Assembly (NCBI RefSeq): GCF_902829255.1
Contig: NZ_CADEPK010000030.1
Location: 1 to 64,000 of the forward strand
From: Metabacillus niabensis
GTDB taxonomy: Bacteria; Bacillota; Bacilli; Bacillales; Bacillaceae
Reading direction: 5' to 3'
Length of the DNA stretch: 64,000 bases
A model generated the notes under the pieces. The model was not told the DNA's origin. It searched no databases and saw nothing but the letters and a program-made list of their open reading frames with translations. A program made the position numbers and the translations under genes. Below are positions 23,715 through 32,135 of this stretch, in pieces (position 1 is the first letter of the stretch; every line of letters starts with the position of its first letter).

Positions 23715-25076
23715 ATGGAAAGTTTCGAAAAATTCATTGGCGATGTCAGTAGTTTTGTCTGGGGACCACCGTTACTCATTTTAATTGTCGGTACAGGGTT
23801 ATATTTGACGCTTCGTTTAGGATTTCTTCAATTTCGCATGCTGCCTTATTCGTTAAAGCTAGCCTTCACAAAAAAGCAGGATTCAAAATCTGAAGGAGAT
23901 ATTTCACACTTTCAAGCGCTTATGACGGCGTTAGCCGCTACTGTTGGTACTGGAAATATTGTTGGGGTAGCGACCGCGGTCATTTTAGGAGGACCAGGGG
24001 CTGTTTTCTGGATGTGGATAACTGCTCTCGTTGGAATGGCGACTAAATATTCGGAGGCGATCCTTGCCGTAAAATACCGTGTAAAAGATAAAAACGGAGA
24101 AATGTCCGGCGGTCCGATGTATTATTTAGAGCGTGGTTTGAAGCAAAAATGGTTAGGCGTTTTATTTGCTATTTTCGGGGCAATTGCTGCCTTTGGAATC
24201 GGGAACATGGTTCAATCGAATTCTGTTTCAGGTGTGCTTAAGTCAACCTTTTCAGTGCCGACATATGTCACAGGCATTGTGATTACTATATTTACAGCCC
24301 TCGTCATTTTAGGTGGCATTAAATCAATAGGAAGAGTTACAGCTTATTTCGTTCCGATTATGGCCTTATTTTACCTCATTGCTGGCTTAATTGTTCTTAT
24401 TATGAATGCAAGCCTTGTTCCAGAGGCAATCTCATTAATCTTTACAGACGCCTTTACTGGTGAAGCTGTTGCCGGAGGGGCACTTGGAGCTGTCATTCGT
24501 TGGGGAGTAGCTAGAGGAGTCTTCTCGAATGAAGCAGGTCTTGGCTCTGCACCGATTGCAGCTGCTGCAGCTAAATCAGATTATCCTGGCCGTCAAGCAC
24601 TCGTTTCAATGACTCAGGTTTTTATTGATACAATTATCATTTGCTCGATTACAGGTATCACTGTTGTTATGGGCGATCTTTATTCAAGTGGTGCAGAAGG
24701 AAATGCCCTAACATCAATGACGTTTGAACATTTCCTTGGTCCAATCGGCTCCTATGTTGTAGCGATCGGTATGCTGCTCTTTGCATATTCAACAATTCTT
24801 GGCTGGTCATACTACGGAGAAAAATGCATTTCCTATCTTTTCAATGAATCTGCGATTAAATATTATCGATATGCCTTTGTTATCGCAGTATTTATCGGTT
24901 CAGTTACAACACTTGATATCGTATGGGGAATTGCCGATGTGATGAATGGACTAATGGCCATCCCTAACCTCATTGGTCTCCTCGGTTTATCCGGTGTCGT
25001 TGTTGCCGAAACAAAGAGATTTTTAGATGTTGCCAAAGCGGAAAAAGCGCAGGAAAAAAATCAAGCAAGCTCATAA
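23715..25076 (+). CDS. sodium:alanine (glycine) symporter family protein, AgcS
   Basis: The 453-aa protein couples Na+ (or H+) influx to uptake of alanine or glycine. Family signatures are visible: LAATVGTGNIVGVATAVILGGPG (about 74-96), FWMWITALVGMATKYSEAILA, GGPMYYLERG at 133-142, and RGVFSNEAGLGSAPIAAAAA near 268-287. About ten membrane segments. It has a GGGGGATG site and is inserted in the yfk order between yfkJ and yfkK. It could be one of several paralogs (AlsT, YrbD, GlnT types), and its precise substrate is not evident. Confidence 0.9.
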   Translation: MESFEKFIGDVSSFVWGPPLLILIVGTGLYLTLRLGFLQFRMLPYSLKLAFTKKQDSKSEGDISHFQALMTALAATVGTGNIVGVATAVILGGPGAVFWMWITALVGMATKYSEAILAVKYRVKDKNGEMSGGPMYYLERGLKQKWLGVLFAIFGAIAAFGIGNMVQSNSVSGVLKSTFSVPTYVTGIVITIFTALVILGGIKSIGRVTAYFVPIMALFYLIAGLIVLIMNASLVPEAISLIFTDAFTGEAVAGGALGAVIRWGVARGVFSNEAGLGSAPIAAAAAKSDYPGRQALVSMTQVFIDTIIICSITGITVVMGDLYSSGAEGNALTSMTFEHFLGPIGSYVVAIGMLLFAYSTILGWSYYGEKCISYLFNESAIKYYRYAFVIAVFIGSVTTLDIVWGIADVMNGLMAIPNLIGLLGLSGVVVAETKRFLDVAKAEKAQEKNQASS

Positions 25077-25158
25077 CTTGTCGAGGTTTTTGAATGTTTA
25101 TTTCAAAATCATGTTACAATATCTATAATATGACCTGAACTGAGAAAGGAAGGGAAAA

Positions 25159-25383
25159 ATGAATTTAACTGAAAAGTCTGTTGAAAATGTTGAATATATG
25201 ATAGAGCAAATTAAAGAAAAATTACGTGTACTAAATTTTGGGGCAATTAAACCGTCCCATTTTAATGAAGAAATGTACGAAGAGCTTAAAGAAATTTACG
25301 AGCTTGTTATGAAAAAGAAAACATTTAGCCCAAATGAAATGCAAGCAATTGCTGAAGAATTAGGAAATTTACGAAAAGGCTAA
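25159..25383 (+). CDS. yfkK: DUF1128 protein YfkK
   Basis: The 74-aa protein is helical and charged ([58 protein letters not shown]) and matches the small DUF1128 family represented by B. subtilis YfkK. Function unknown. A possible promoter (TATAAT at about 25123) and GAAAGGAAGGG site precede it. It ends at a terminator whose stem also contains the ribosome binding site of the next small gene. Confidence 0.88.
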   Translation: MNLTEKSVENVEYMIEQIKEKLRVLNFGAIKPSHFNEEMYEELKEIYELVMKKKTFSPNEMQAIAEELGNLRKG

Positions 25384-25396
25384 TTGTTCGATTCTG

Positions 25397-25443
25397 ACCT
25401 CCCTCTTATCATCATATGTTTTTGATAAGAAGGAGGTTTTTTC
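25397..25443 (+). terminator. yfkK terminator that sequesters the next ribosome binding site
   Basis: ACCTCCCTCTTATCA (25397-25411) pairs with TGATAAGAAGGAGGT (25423-25437) with one mismatch, then a T-run to 25442. The 3' arm contains AAGGAGG, the ribosome binding site of the 50-aa gene whose ATG is at 25445. Read-through transcripts would therefore have that site closed in the stem. Confidence 0.85.
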
Positions 25444-25444
25444 T

Positions 25445-25597
25445 ATGATAAAAATGTGGCTGTTTATCCTCTGTTTAATTGGATTGCTGTTCATTTCCAT
25501 TCTACTCGTCCTTATGCTCCTAAAAATTGCCTTAAAAACAGAAGATACCTCACGAATTGACCCGATACCAAATGACGATGATTATGAGAAACATTGA
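25445..25597 (+). CDS. 50-aa single-span membrane protein
   Basis: A short frame with a strong AAGGAGG site 8 bases upstream encodes one long hydrophobic helix (about 5-30, WLFILCLIGLLFISILLVLM) and an acidic tail (KTEDTSRIDPIPNDDDYEKH). A terminator (25612-25635) follows at once, which supports a real transcription unit. Its ribosome binding site is part of the yfkK terminator stem, so translation may require RNA opening or a start inside the hairpin. I do not recognise the family. Confidence 0.6.
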   Translation: MIKMWLFILCLIGLLFISILLVLMLLKIALKTEDTSRIDPIPNDDDYEKH

Positions 25598-25611
25598 AAC
25601 AGACTACTTAT

Positions 25612-25635
25612 GGGGGAAAGCATCCCCCCTTTTTT
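25612..25635 (+). terminator. intrinsic terminator after the 50-aa membrane protein
   Basis: GGGGG (25612-25616) pairs with CCCCC (25624-25628) around AAAGCAT, followed by C and six T residues. It lies 14 bases after the stop codon. Confidence 0.8.
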
Positions 25636-25767
25636 AAGTTCCTAGCGTCTTAGGTATTGCAGAGACTCGCACTTTTTTCCATATAACGTTCTGCACCAAA
25701 AAAGGATTTTCCCACTTTTTACTGAATACATAATGGAATAACATATAAAAGAAATGAGATGAATTAG

Positions 25768-26262
25768 ATGGAAGTAATCATTAGACAAGCTACTAAAGAG
25801 GATGAGGCATTTCTTTGGGAAATGTTATATGAGGCTATTTATGTTCCTGACGGTGAAGATAAATTCGATAAATCATTATTGAAAACCTCTAAGCTGGCAA
25901 ACTATGTTGAAAATTGGGGCAGAGACGGAGATTACGGTCTTATAGCTCTAAATGAACAAAATCAAAAAATAGGTGCTGTTTGGATTCGATTGTTTAATGA
26001 ATTAACTAGAACCTATGGATATGTTGATGAACAAACGCCAATTTTAAGCATGGCCCTGCTACCAGAATACCGTGGCATTGGCATTGGAACAAAGCTTATG
26101 AAGGAAATCATCGCACTTGCAAAAGAAAAACAATTTCCGGCCATTTCATTGAGTGTTGCTCCAGAAAATTCAGCCCTATCCTTATATGAGAAATTTGGCT
26201 TTATAAAAATCGGTATCGATGGCACATCTTGGGACATGATTGCAAAACTAGAGCCTAAGTAG
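25768..26262 (+). CDS. GNAT-family N-acetyltransferase
   Basis: The 164-aa protein has the GNAT order: IIRQATKEDEAFLWEML (strand 1-helix 1), LIALNEQNQKIGAVWIRLF, the acetyl-CoA pyrophosphate loop LPEYRGIGIGTKLMKEII (about 108-125; Q/RxxGxG/A type) and SLSVAPENSALSLYEKFGFIKIG at the end. Substrate unknown. It is monocistronic, with its stop codon in one arm of a hairpin shared with the convergent hydrolase gene. Confidence 0.85.
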   Translation: MEVIIRQATKEDEAFLWEMLYEAIYVPDGEDKFDKSLLKTSKLANYVENWGRDGDYGLIALNEQNQKIGAVWIRLFNELTRTYGYVDEQTPILSMALLPEYRGIGIGTKLMKEIIALAKEKQFPAISLSVAPENSALSLYEKFGFIKIGIDGTSWDMIAKLEPK

Positions 26263-26286
26263 TCTGTGCTCCTTTCCTACTTAGGC
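26253..26286. terminator. hairpin between convergent GNAT and hydrolase genes
   Basis: GCCTAAGTAG (26253-26262) pairs perfectly with CTACTTAGGC (26277-26286). The first arm includes the GNAT stop codon. T-runs are weak on both sides, so it may be a weak bidirectional terminator or a 3'-end stabiliser. Confidence 0.6.
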
Positions 26287-26293
26287 AATACTT

Positions 26294-27232
26294 TCAATAA
26301 GACTTCATTTTTTCACTGCTAACGAATTGATCAATCATCTGAATAAACTCAATAACCTTCTTTTCATATCCAGCTGGATCAGTATTAAACGCCTCTGCGT
26401 GACCAGCCTTTGGAACGAGATATAGCTTTTTCGTTCCAGCCTTTCTTCTAAACATCTCTAATGTCATATCCAACGGGATAAACGTATCCTCTTTCCCGTG
26501 TATAAATAGTATCGGCGTCTTCGTTTTCTCTAAGCCTTTAATCGGAGAAATATCTGGAAAGCTCCAGCCATGCTTTAGCTTCACAATGAAATTGACAAAA
26601 TCGATTAATGGATAGATTCCTAGCTTGAAATCCATTTTTAATCTTATTCTTAAAAGGGATTGAAAGTCGCTAAAGGAACAATCAGCAATACAAAATTTCA
26701 CTCGCCGATCCCGTTTGCTTAGTTCCAAAGCAGATGCAGCCCCTAACGATTCCCCAAGCAAGCCGATAAAGGTATTGCCTCCAAACCGTTTTTCCAGATA
26801 GTCAATCCATGCCTTTAAATCATCCTTTTCATAGAAACCGTATGATGTATACTTCCCCCCACTTAACCCATGGTATCTATGATCACATAATAGAACATGA
26901 AATCCTCGTTTTTGAAACATTTTTACATATTTAAAGCTCCCAAATAATGACCATGTGATACCATGCGCAATAATGACAACCTTTTTTCCATTCTCTACAG
27001 GAAAAAACATTCCATGTAATTTATATCCGTAATAGGATGGAATAAATAGTTCTTCCTTTTTTATCGAGTTGAAAGTACGTTCGTCAATTTCACCTCTTTG
27101 AATGCCAATTTTGAATGTTTTCTCATATGATACCCTTCTTGGTGAAAGGAGAAGCCAGCTTGCAATAAAGGCAAAAACCACGCAAGCACTAATACAAGTC
27201 ATAATCGAATAAAGCAGCCATTGTGGAATCAC
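26294..27232 (-). CDS. alpha/beta hydrolase, membrane-anchored (YqkD/YfhR-like)
   Basis: The 312-aa protein begins with a hydrophobic segment (about 7-27) and continues with an alpha/beta-hydrolase fold: VVIIAHGITW (oxyanion-hole HG), nucleophile S in LLGESLGAAS near 165, acid D in FIHGKEDTFIP near 247 and H in KAGHAEAFN near 277. This matches Bacillus proteins of the YqkD/YfhR type (serine aminopeptidase S33-like). The substrate is unknown. A long-hairpin repeat separates it from the DUF1992 gene upstream. Confidence 0.85.
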   Translation of the reverse strand: MIPQWLLYSIMTCISACVVFAFIASWLLLSPRRVSYEKTFKIGIQRGEIDERTFNSIKKEELFIPSYYGYKLHGMFFPVENGKKVVIIAHGITWSLFGSFKYVKMFQKRGFHVLLCDHRYHGLSGGKYTSYGFYEKDDLKAWIDYLEKRFGGNTFIGLLGESLGAASALELSKRDRRVKFCIADCSFSDFQSLLRIRLKMDFKLGIYPLIDFVNFIVKLKHGWSFPDISPIKGLEKTKTPILFIHGKEDTFIPLDMTLEMFRRKAGTKKLYLVPKAGHAEAFNTDPAGYEKKVIEFIQMIDQFVSSEKMKSY

Positions 27233-27316
27233 TCTCTCACCCCTCCTAGGCTTTTTTATATCGTATTACGAACTCCCCTTCGTTGTGAAAAATTTTTTCA
27301 TAGTAGGATTGAAAAA

Positions 27317-27430
27317 GAGGGTGGCTCAAAACTAAAGATCAAGACCCCTCAAACACACTATATAAACTAATGATGAGACTAGTTTATATCAGTGTTTGTT
27401 GGAGGAGTAAGACCGTTTTGAGTCACCCTC
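27317..27430 (+). repeat. 114-bp long-hairpin repeat element, copy 2
   Basis: GAGGGTGGCTCAAAA (27317-27331) pairs with TTTTGAGTCACCCTC (27416-27430). It aligns along its length with the inverse of the element at 18475-18594, including ACTAAAG, CCCCTCAAACA, TATAAACTAATGA, TGTTTGTTGGAGG and GACCG/CTTTTGAG blocks. It begins directly after the DUF1992 gene stop and is followed by TTTTTC on the minus strand, so it probably ends that transcript. Confidence 0.85.
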
Positions 27431-27436
27431 AACGAT

Positions 27437-27811
27437 TTATTTCGTAAGCTTTTCGTTGATTTTTTCCTTATAAAAAGCAGAGGCAGGTGCATCAAGTATC
27501 TTTCTCTTATTCAACAATTGCTCTAAGCGTAGCTCCTTCTCATGCTTTTTCTTTTTAAGCTTCACCCTTTCTTCTAGGTTATCACATGTTGCGAGTAAAT
27601 CATCTAAAGACAATAGCTCTTCTTTGATTTTATCGACATCCTCAAGCATGTTTGCATTTTTCATAACTTTATAAGCGATCCGTAAATCCTCTGGGATATG
27701 TGATAAATCCTCCAGTTTCAAAGGCTTACCCTTTCCTGGCAAATCATCAAATTCCCCTTCCGCGATTGCCCGTTTAATTTTGTCTTCGGCTATAATTGAA
27801 AAAATATCCAT
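27437..27811 (-). CDS. DUF1992 / DnaJ-family-domain protein
   Basis: The 124-aa protein starts MDIFSIIAEDKIKRAIAEGEF and continues DDLPGKGKPLKLEDLSHIPEDLRIAYKVMKNANM, the conserved core of DUF1992 (labelled DnaJ family domain-containing in databases, without a J domain of its own). A charged helical C-terminal half follows (LKKKKHEKELRLEQLLNKRK). It is soluble. Function unknown in Bacilli. It is divergent from the MFS gene. Confidence 0.88.
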   Translation of the reverse strand: MDIFSIIAEDKIKRAIAEGEFDDLPGKGKPLKLEDLSHIPEDLRIAYKVMKNANMLEDVDKIKEELLSLDDLLATCDNLEERVKLKKKKHEKELRLEQLLNKRKILDAPASAFYKEKINEKLTK

Positions 27812-27933
27812 ATATAGTCACTCCCTCATGACAATTTATTATATTCAAAAATCAATTCTCTAAGTTATCCTATTGTATTTCGATTTTCGAAAGAGTATGA
27901 TGGGACATTATATACTTGATTGAAGGTGCTGCG

Positions 27934-29211
27934 ATGAGAATACGAGATTGGGATTTAAACCTTAAAATTCGTTTATTTGGTGAAGCGCTAATGAACATTA
28001 CCTATTGGATGTTCTTTCCGTTTCTAACGATTTATTTTGCCAATGCATTTGGTAAAGAGCTTGCTGGATTACTATTGATTATTTCCCAATTATTTTCTGT
28101 TCTTGCAAATTTAATGGGAGGGCATTTCGCTGACAAATATGGTCGCAAAACAATGATGGTTCTTTCCTCATTTGGCCAAGGACTTTCCTTTATTTTATTT
28201 GCTTCTACGAATTCACCATGGCTAGATATGCCATTATTAGGATTCGTCTTCTTTTCTTTAGCAGGTGTTTTCGGAGCATTTTATTGGCCAGCATCCCAAG
28301 CAATGGTTACAGATGTAGTCGATGAAAAACATCGAAGTGGCGTGTTTGCTATATTCTATACATCTATTAATATAGCTGTTGTTATCGGACCTATTTTAGG
28401 AGCGATTTTCTATGTTCGTTATCCATTTGAGGTTCTCTGTATATCCGGAATCATTTGTTTACTGCTTTCCTATTTATTAAAAAGAAACACAAGAGAGACA
28501 GCTCCAGTGTATCAAACAGAGCAGGAAAATTCATCTGGAAAATGGTATGGCATGATTATTCAACAAATCAAGGATTACAAGATTATTTTTAACGATCGGG
28601 CATTTTTATTGTATATCATTGCAGGTGTATTAGTGGCTCTTACCTTTATGCAATTGGATATGCTTTTACCAGTTTATATAACTGAAATGGTTCAAAAACA
28701 AAATATGTTCCATTTCGGTGATTGGTCGCTAACATTGTCTGGGGAGCAGCTATTTGGTGTAGTTCTTTCAGAAAACGGTCTTTTAGTTGCCTTATTTACA
28801 ATTATCGTGACGAAGTGGATGAATACATATAAGGAGAAAAATGTCTTCGTTGTATCATCAATCATCTATGGGATTGCGATCGCTACATTTGGTCTTTCAA
28901 CATCCGTATGGGTTATGATCCTCGCGATGGGCTTGTTTACATTTGCCGAGCTTATGACAGCAGGGATTCAACAAACCTTCGTTTCAAAAATCTCTCCTGA
29001 GCATATGAGAGGACAATATTTTGCAGCAGCTAGTTTGAGAAACACGATCGGTCGAACAATCGCACCAGTTGCAATCCCGATGTCGTTATGGTTTGGCTAT
29101 TTGCCGACTTTTGTTATGATAGGAATTCTAGCTCTTATTAGCGGCTATTTATATTATGTAATGTTTCAAATGGCTGAGCAAAAGCTGAATAACTATGTGA
29201 AAGCTAGTTAA
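27934..29211 (+). CDS. MFS transporter (multidrug-type)
   Basis: The 425-aa protein has 12 membrane segments. The MFS loop motif appears as GGHFADKYGRKTMMVLSS after helix 2, and a motif-C-like GPILGAIFYVRYPFEVLCIS occurs in helix 5. A cytosolic loop of about 30 residues joins the halves (KRNTRETAPVYQTEQEN). The ATG at 27934 has a GAAGGTG site; the upstream TTG does not. It resembles Bacillus drug-efflux MFS proteins of the YttB/YfmI type. The substrate cannot be deduced. A composite repeat follows the gene. Confidence 0.85.
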   Translation: MRIRDWDLNLKIRLFGEALMNITYWMFFPFLTIYFANAFGKELAGLLLIISQLFSVLANLMGGHFADKYGRKTMMVLSSFGQGLSFILFASTNSPWLDMPLLGFVFFSLAGVFGAFYWPASQAMVTDVVDEKHRSGVFAIFYTSINIAVVIGPILGAIFYVRYPFEVLCISGIICLLLSYLLKRNTRETAPVYQTEQENSSGKWYGMIIQQIKDYKIIFNDRAFLLYIIAGVLVALTFMQLDMLLPVYITEMVQKQNMFHFGDWSLTLSGEQLFGVVLSENGLLVALFTIIVTKWMNTYKEKNVFVVSSIIYGIAIATFGLSTSVWVMILAMGLFTFAELMTAGIQQTFVSKISPEHMRGQYFAAASLRNTIGRTIAPVAIPMSLWFGYLPTFVMIGILALISGYLYYVMFQMAEQKLNNYVKAS

Positions 29212-29226
29212 CTGGTTTCAAGGCAA

Positions 29227-29608
29227 AAAAACGAGGTTGGGACAAAAGATTTTCAACATAAAAAAATCCGAACTATAATTTGGAATTCTGCTTTAAACTT
29301 CGTGTCCTTTTTGTAAGTAGCAATACTTGTATACATTGTTGCTTTTTACTAGTAGTCGTTCTGGTTGATTTCCTCGTGCAGTACTCGCTTTCCGCGGGGT
29401 GGGTGGTGAGCCTCCTCGGTGTAAACCTGCTTAGGTCTCACCTCTCCCACGCATCCCGCAGGAGTCTCGCACTCACGCTCCAATCAACCTTAATAAAGTT
29501 TGCACAAAAAACCGACCTCTTCGTAAAGAGTCTTTTCTTTATAGTTTTTTGAAATAAGCAATGTTCGGTTTTCAAAGAAATATATTCGTTATGTCCCAGC
29601 CTCGTTTT
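29227..29608. repeat. composite repeat with GAGGTTGGGACA-type inverted ends enclosing dispersed element copy C
   Basis: AAAACGAGGTTGGGACA (29227-29243) faces TGTCCCAGCCTCGTTTT (29592-29608), 16 of 17 bases paired. Further inside, AAAATCCGAACTA and GTTCGGTTTT also correspond, so the termini are at least 50 bp of imperfect inverted repeat. Nested within, 29331-29503 is copy C of the dispersed element: GTCGTTCTGGTTGATTTCC, CTTTCCGCGGGGTGGGTGG, TCTCACCTCTCCCACGCATC, CAGGAGTCTCGCACTCACGC and TCCAATCAACCTTAATAAAG. No transposase frame is present; apparent frames here are artefacts of the GC-rich core. Confidence 0.75.
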
Positions 29609-29702
29609 GTATTCTTTAAAGATGATCGTACTAAATTCCAACCACGTTCTATTCTAATTTCATCTTCTTTTATCACCTTAAGAAATCTACCTTTTGTTCT
29701 AT

Positions 29703-30038
29703 CTACTCATTCTGCTCCTCATCATGTTCAAACATATACTTAAGAATTGATAGTTTATTCGTCCAAAACTGTTCGTAATAGGAGAGCCACTGCTTTACTT
29801 CTGTTAACGGTTCAGGATGTAATTGATAGATCTTTTCTCTCCCTTTTCTTTCCCCGCGAACAAGCTCCGCCTCCGATAAAATCGTTAGATGCTTGACAAT
29901 AGCTGTTCGACTCATTGGAAAGTGAGACGATATTTTCGAAATAGGTAATTCCTGTTCCGATAGTAATTGGAGAATTTTACGCCTTGTCGGGTCAGCGATC
30001 GCTTGAAAAACGTCATGTTTTTCTGCTGCTTGAGACAT
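29703..30038 (-). CDS. ArsR/SmtB-family transcriptional regulator
   Basis: The 111-aa winged-helix protein contains VFQAIADPTRRKILQLLSEQ (about 10-29), the recognition helix MSRTAIVKHLTILSEAELV (43-61) and the wing GERKGREKIYQLHPEPL. No metal-binding cysteines are present, so it is of the non-metal SdpR-like type paired with SRPBCC proteins. It follows the SRPBCC gene with no gap (stop 30039, start 30038), so both are translated from one message starting near 30515. Confidence 0.88.
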   Translation of the reverse strand: MSQAAEKHDVFQAIADPTRRKILQLLSEQELPISKISSHFPMSRTAIVKHLTILSEAELVRGERKGREKIYQLHPEPLTEVKQWLSYYEQFWTNKLSILKYMFEHDEEQNE

Positions 30039-30467
30039 TTATCCTTCAACTGCCTTTTTCAGATTTTCATTTACAATGCCAACCCAGCCTTTGCTCATAC
30101 GATCACGTATAACAGAGCTTTTTTCATTTGCTTTCGAAATTTTACTATCTGCTTCCTTCCAGCCACCGTGGATAAGGGTAAATTCCGTTTTATCTCCTAA
30201 ATCTTTCAAAATAAATGTAACGATCCAACCGTCTGTATCCCATGCAAAAGAAAGTCGATTTGGTTCATCAATTTCTAACACTTTACAAGGTGATGGGCCA
30301 AACGGTGATTGAATATGGAATTCATGCCCTTCCTTTGCCTCAAAATCATTTGGCATAAACCAAGCAGCAATTCCTTCTGCTGTCGATACCTTTTCCCATA
30401 CTTTTTGAATGGATGCATTTAATATAATGGTTTGTGTAATATCCTGTAATTGTTCATTTGAATTCAT
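30039..30467 (-). CDS. SRPBCC (AHSA1/START-like) domain protein
   Basis: The 142-aa protein has the AHSA1-type layout: [25 protein letters not shown] at the start, a central beta-sheet ([35 protein letters not shown]) and the long C-terminal helix (about 120-140). The fold binds hydrophobic ligands. Pairing with an ArsR regulator is common and suggests a small-molecule stress response, but the ligand is unknown. It is the first gene of a two-gene operon behind a strong palindromic operator. Confidence 0.85.
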   Translation of the reverse strand: MNSNEQLQDITQTIILNASIQKVWEKVSTAEGIAAWFMPNDFEAKEGHEFHIQSPFGPSPCKVLEIDEPNRLSFAWDTDGWIVTFILKDLGDKTEFTLIHGGWKEADSKISKANEKSSVIRDRMSKGWVGIVNENLKKAVEG

Positions 30468-30498
30468 ATGTCTGTTGTTCCTTTCATTCTTAAAATAT

Positions 30499-30551
30499 AA
30501 CCAAATGGTGTTATATTACATATCATATAACACCATTTGGTTTCATGTCAA
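30499..30551 (-). promoter_or_regulatory. promoter with perfect 18-bp inverted-repeat operator (SRPBCC-arsR operon)
   Basis: AACCAAATGGTGTTATAT (30499-30516) is inversely repeated without mismatch at 30525-30542 across an 8-base spacer. On the minus strand TTGACA (complement of 30546-30551) and TATGAT (complement of 30522-30527) form a promoter with an 18-base spacer, so the -10 box falls in the operator centre. The ArsR protein of this operon is the obvious ligand. Confidence 0.88.
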
Positions 30552-30623
30552 TGAACAAATTTCGTTTAGTTAAGATTTACCATCATTTCACTATGTACAT
30601 GACCTTCTTTTTGACAACATAAA

Positions 30624-30647
30624 GACCAAATCAAATACGATTTGGTC
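30624..30647 (-). terminator. intrinsic terminator of the Mn catalase gene
   Basis: GACCAAATC (30624-30632) pairs with GATTTGGTC (30639-30647) around a six-base loop, followed on the minus strand by TTTATGTTG. It lies 24 bases after the catalase stop. Confidence 0.7.
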
Positions 30648-30670
30648 AGCCACTCCATTATTTTAGAGAA

Positions 30671-31525
30671 TTAAGTATTTAAATCGTTTAAACCAGGACT
30701 ATGTTCATTAGGCATTTCTGGCATTACCGGTACTGGATAACCTTTTGGTGGCGGAACAACTTGTAATGTTCCATCATTCCTACTTGGAGATTCTCCTTGG
30801 AAAATTTGTCCGATGAGAGTATCATCTAATCTAAAGTTAAATTGCGCGTTATGGAAGCCCATTTCTACATATTTTCGACATTCAGGATACTTGTTAATAT
30901 CATAGTTCGGAACAGGGAAAATTTTAGCCCAATCTACCCCTAATGTTTCCAACGCTTTCGCAAATGCATTTTGATGTGCATTGTCACGAACAATTAAAAA
31001 TGCTAATGTTTCTCTAAACGTTTTATTTGAACTCATTTCATAAATTCTTGATTTTTGTAATACACCAGTCGATTCTAAAACAAGGTTATCTAATAAATCA
31101 CTAATTAAGTTTCCATGGCTATAAACATAGTTTCCGCTCCATGGGTTCCCTGCAGCATCTACCGGAAGCGAGCTTTGTGCTCCCATAATAAAATGATGTG
31201 GATTCGCATGCTTGATTGCATCCTCAAGCGGTGCTCTAGTGCTTCCCTCTGCACCAACCGCATCTTCTCCTGCTCCATTTAAAAGCTGGTTAATCGTCGT
31301 TTGCACCAATTCAACATGGCTGATTTCCTCTAAGAAAACACCTCTAATTAAATCACGATATTGCTTTTGATTCCCGCGAAAGTTTGCGCTCTGGAAGAAG
31401 AATTGCATCATCGTTCTCATTTCTCCAAATCTTCCACCTAATGTTTCTTGAAGGACCTTTGCAGCTTCTGGATCAGGCTTGTCAGGAACAATCATATTGA
31501 TTAAATCTTCTCTATAAAAATACAA
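30671..31525 (-). CDS. manganese catalase (YdbD-like)
   Basis: This di-manganese enzyme breaks down hydrogen peroxide. The 284-aa protein shows the ferritin-like helices with ligands E35 (GGRFGEMRTM), E66/E67 and H70 (FLEEISHVE), an E near 149 (LVLESTGVLQK) and an H near 182 (VRDNAHQNAF). The C-terminal tail is Pro-rich (VPPPKGYPVPVMPEMP). Length fits YdbD rather than the shorter spore-coat CotJC. It is preceded by a good AGGAGG-type site (TAGGAGGG). Confidence 0.92.
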   Translation of the reverse strand: MYFYREDLINMIVPDKPDPEAAKVLQETLGGRFGEMRTMMQFFFQSANFRGNQKQYRDLIRGVFLEEISHVELVQTTINQLLNGAGEDAVGAEGSTRAPLEDAIKHANPHHFIMGAQSSLPVDAAGNPWSGNYVYSHGNLISDLLDNLVLESTGVLQKSRIYEMSSNKTFRETLAFLIVRDNAHQNAFAKALETLGVDWAKIFPVPNYDINKYPECRKYVEMGFHNAQFNFRLDDTLIGQIFQGESPSRNDGTLQVVPPPKGYPVPVMPEMPNEHSPGLNDLNT

Positions 31526-31652
31526 TTCATACCCTCCTAATGGATTCTCGATTCAAATTTCCCTTTTATCGTTTCCATACATATATTTTTTATCCACATC
31601 TCATGAACGAAAAAATGAGTATGCATAAAATAGGAGGGATGTTGTTCACCTT

Positions 31653-32135
31653 TTATACAACTTCTTTTATCGGAATAAATAAATCCACTTTCCCCTTGCC
31701 TTCGGGATCGTCGGCAGGGTTATTTTGATTGAATTCAAGGTTGTTTCTCGAATAATCAGCCTCATACTCACTATTAGTAGGCAGCCAAACTTCAAATACA
31801 TATTGATAAGCAAACACTAATTTTTCGACCTGATCATAGAAGGGATACATCACATAAAGTCCACCATCTAGCTGTCTGAATTCGACCTCATTATGGCTTT
31901 CCTTTGCAAATCCTTCAGGGATTGTGACACATGCATCATGCCGACATTGATGCCCTTCAATAATATTCGGGTCATCTAAGGAGATCCCGATAAAATGCTG
32001 GTTAGGTGGAACTAAATCATTACGTATCGCCCAGTCTAATAATTTCCCCCAATGATCCTGTGGCTCAAAATAACTTCCAACTCTTCTAATATAGGCAATC
32101 TCATATTTCGGTAATTCTCTAATTTCAACAGTCAT
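31653..32135 (-). CDS. GyrI-like effector-binding domain protein
   Basis: The protein is a stand-alone GyrI/AraC effector-binding domain without a DNA-binding part: MTVEIRELPKYEIAYIRRVG at the start, WGKLLDWAIRNDLVPP, ISLDDPNIIEGHQCRHDACVTIPEGF and GLYVMYPFYDQVEKL. Such domains bind small amphipathic molecules or, in E. coli SbmC, protect DNA gyrase. I prefer the ATG at 32135, which has a GGAAGGGG site nine bases upstream; a frame 12 codons longer lacks one. Length about 160 aa is typical. It is a single gene; no regulator is adjacent. Confidence 0.82.
   Translation of the reverse strand: MTVEIRELPKYEIAYIRRVGSYFEPQDHWGKLLDWAIRNDLVPPNQHFIGISLDDPNIIEGHQCRHDACVTIPEGFAKESHNEVEFRQLDGGLYVMYPFYDQVEKLVFAYQYVFEVWLPTNSEYEADYSRNNLEFNQNNPADDPEGKGKVDLFIPIKEVV

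Noticed and set aside
29280-29641. Open frames of 67-90 codons on both strands
   Set aside because: They fall inside the nested repeat structure; their length comes from its GC-rich core.
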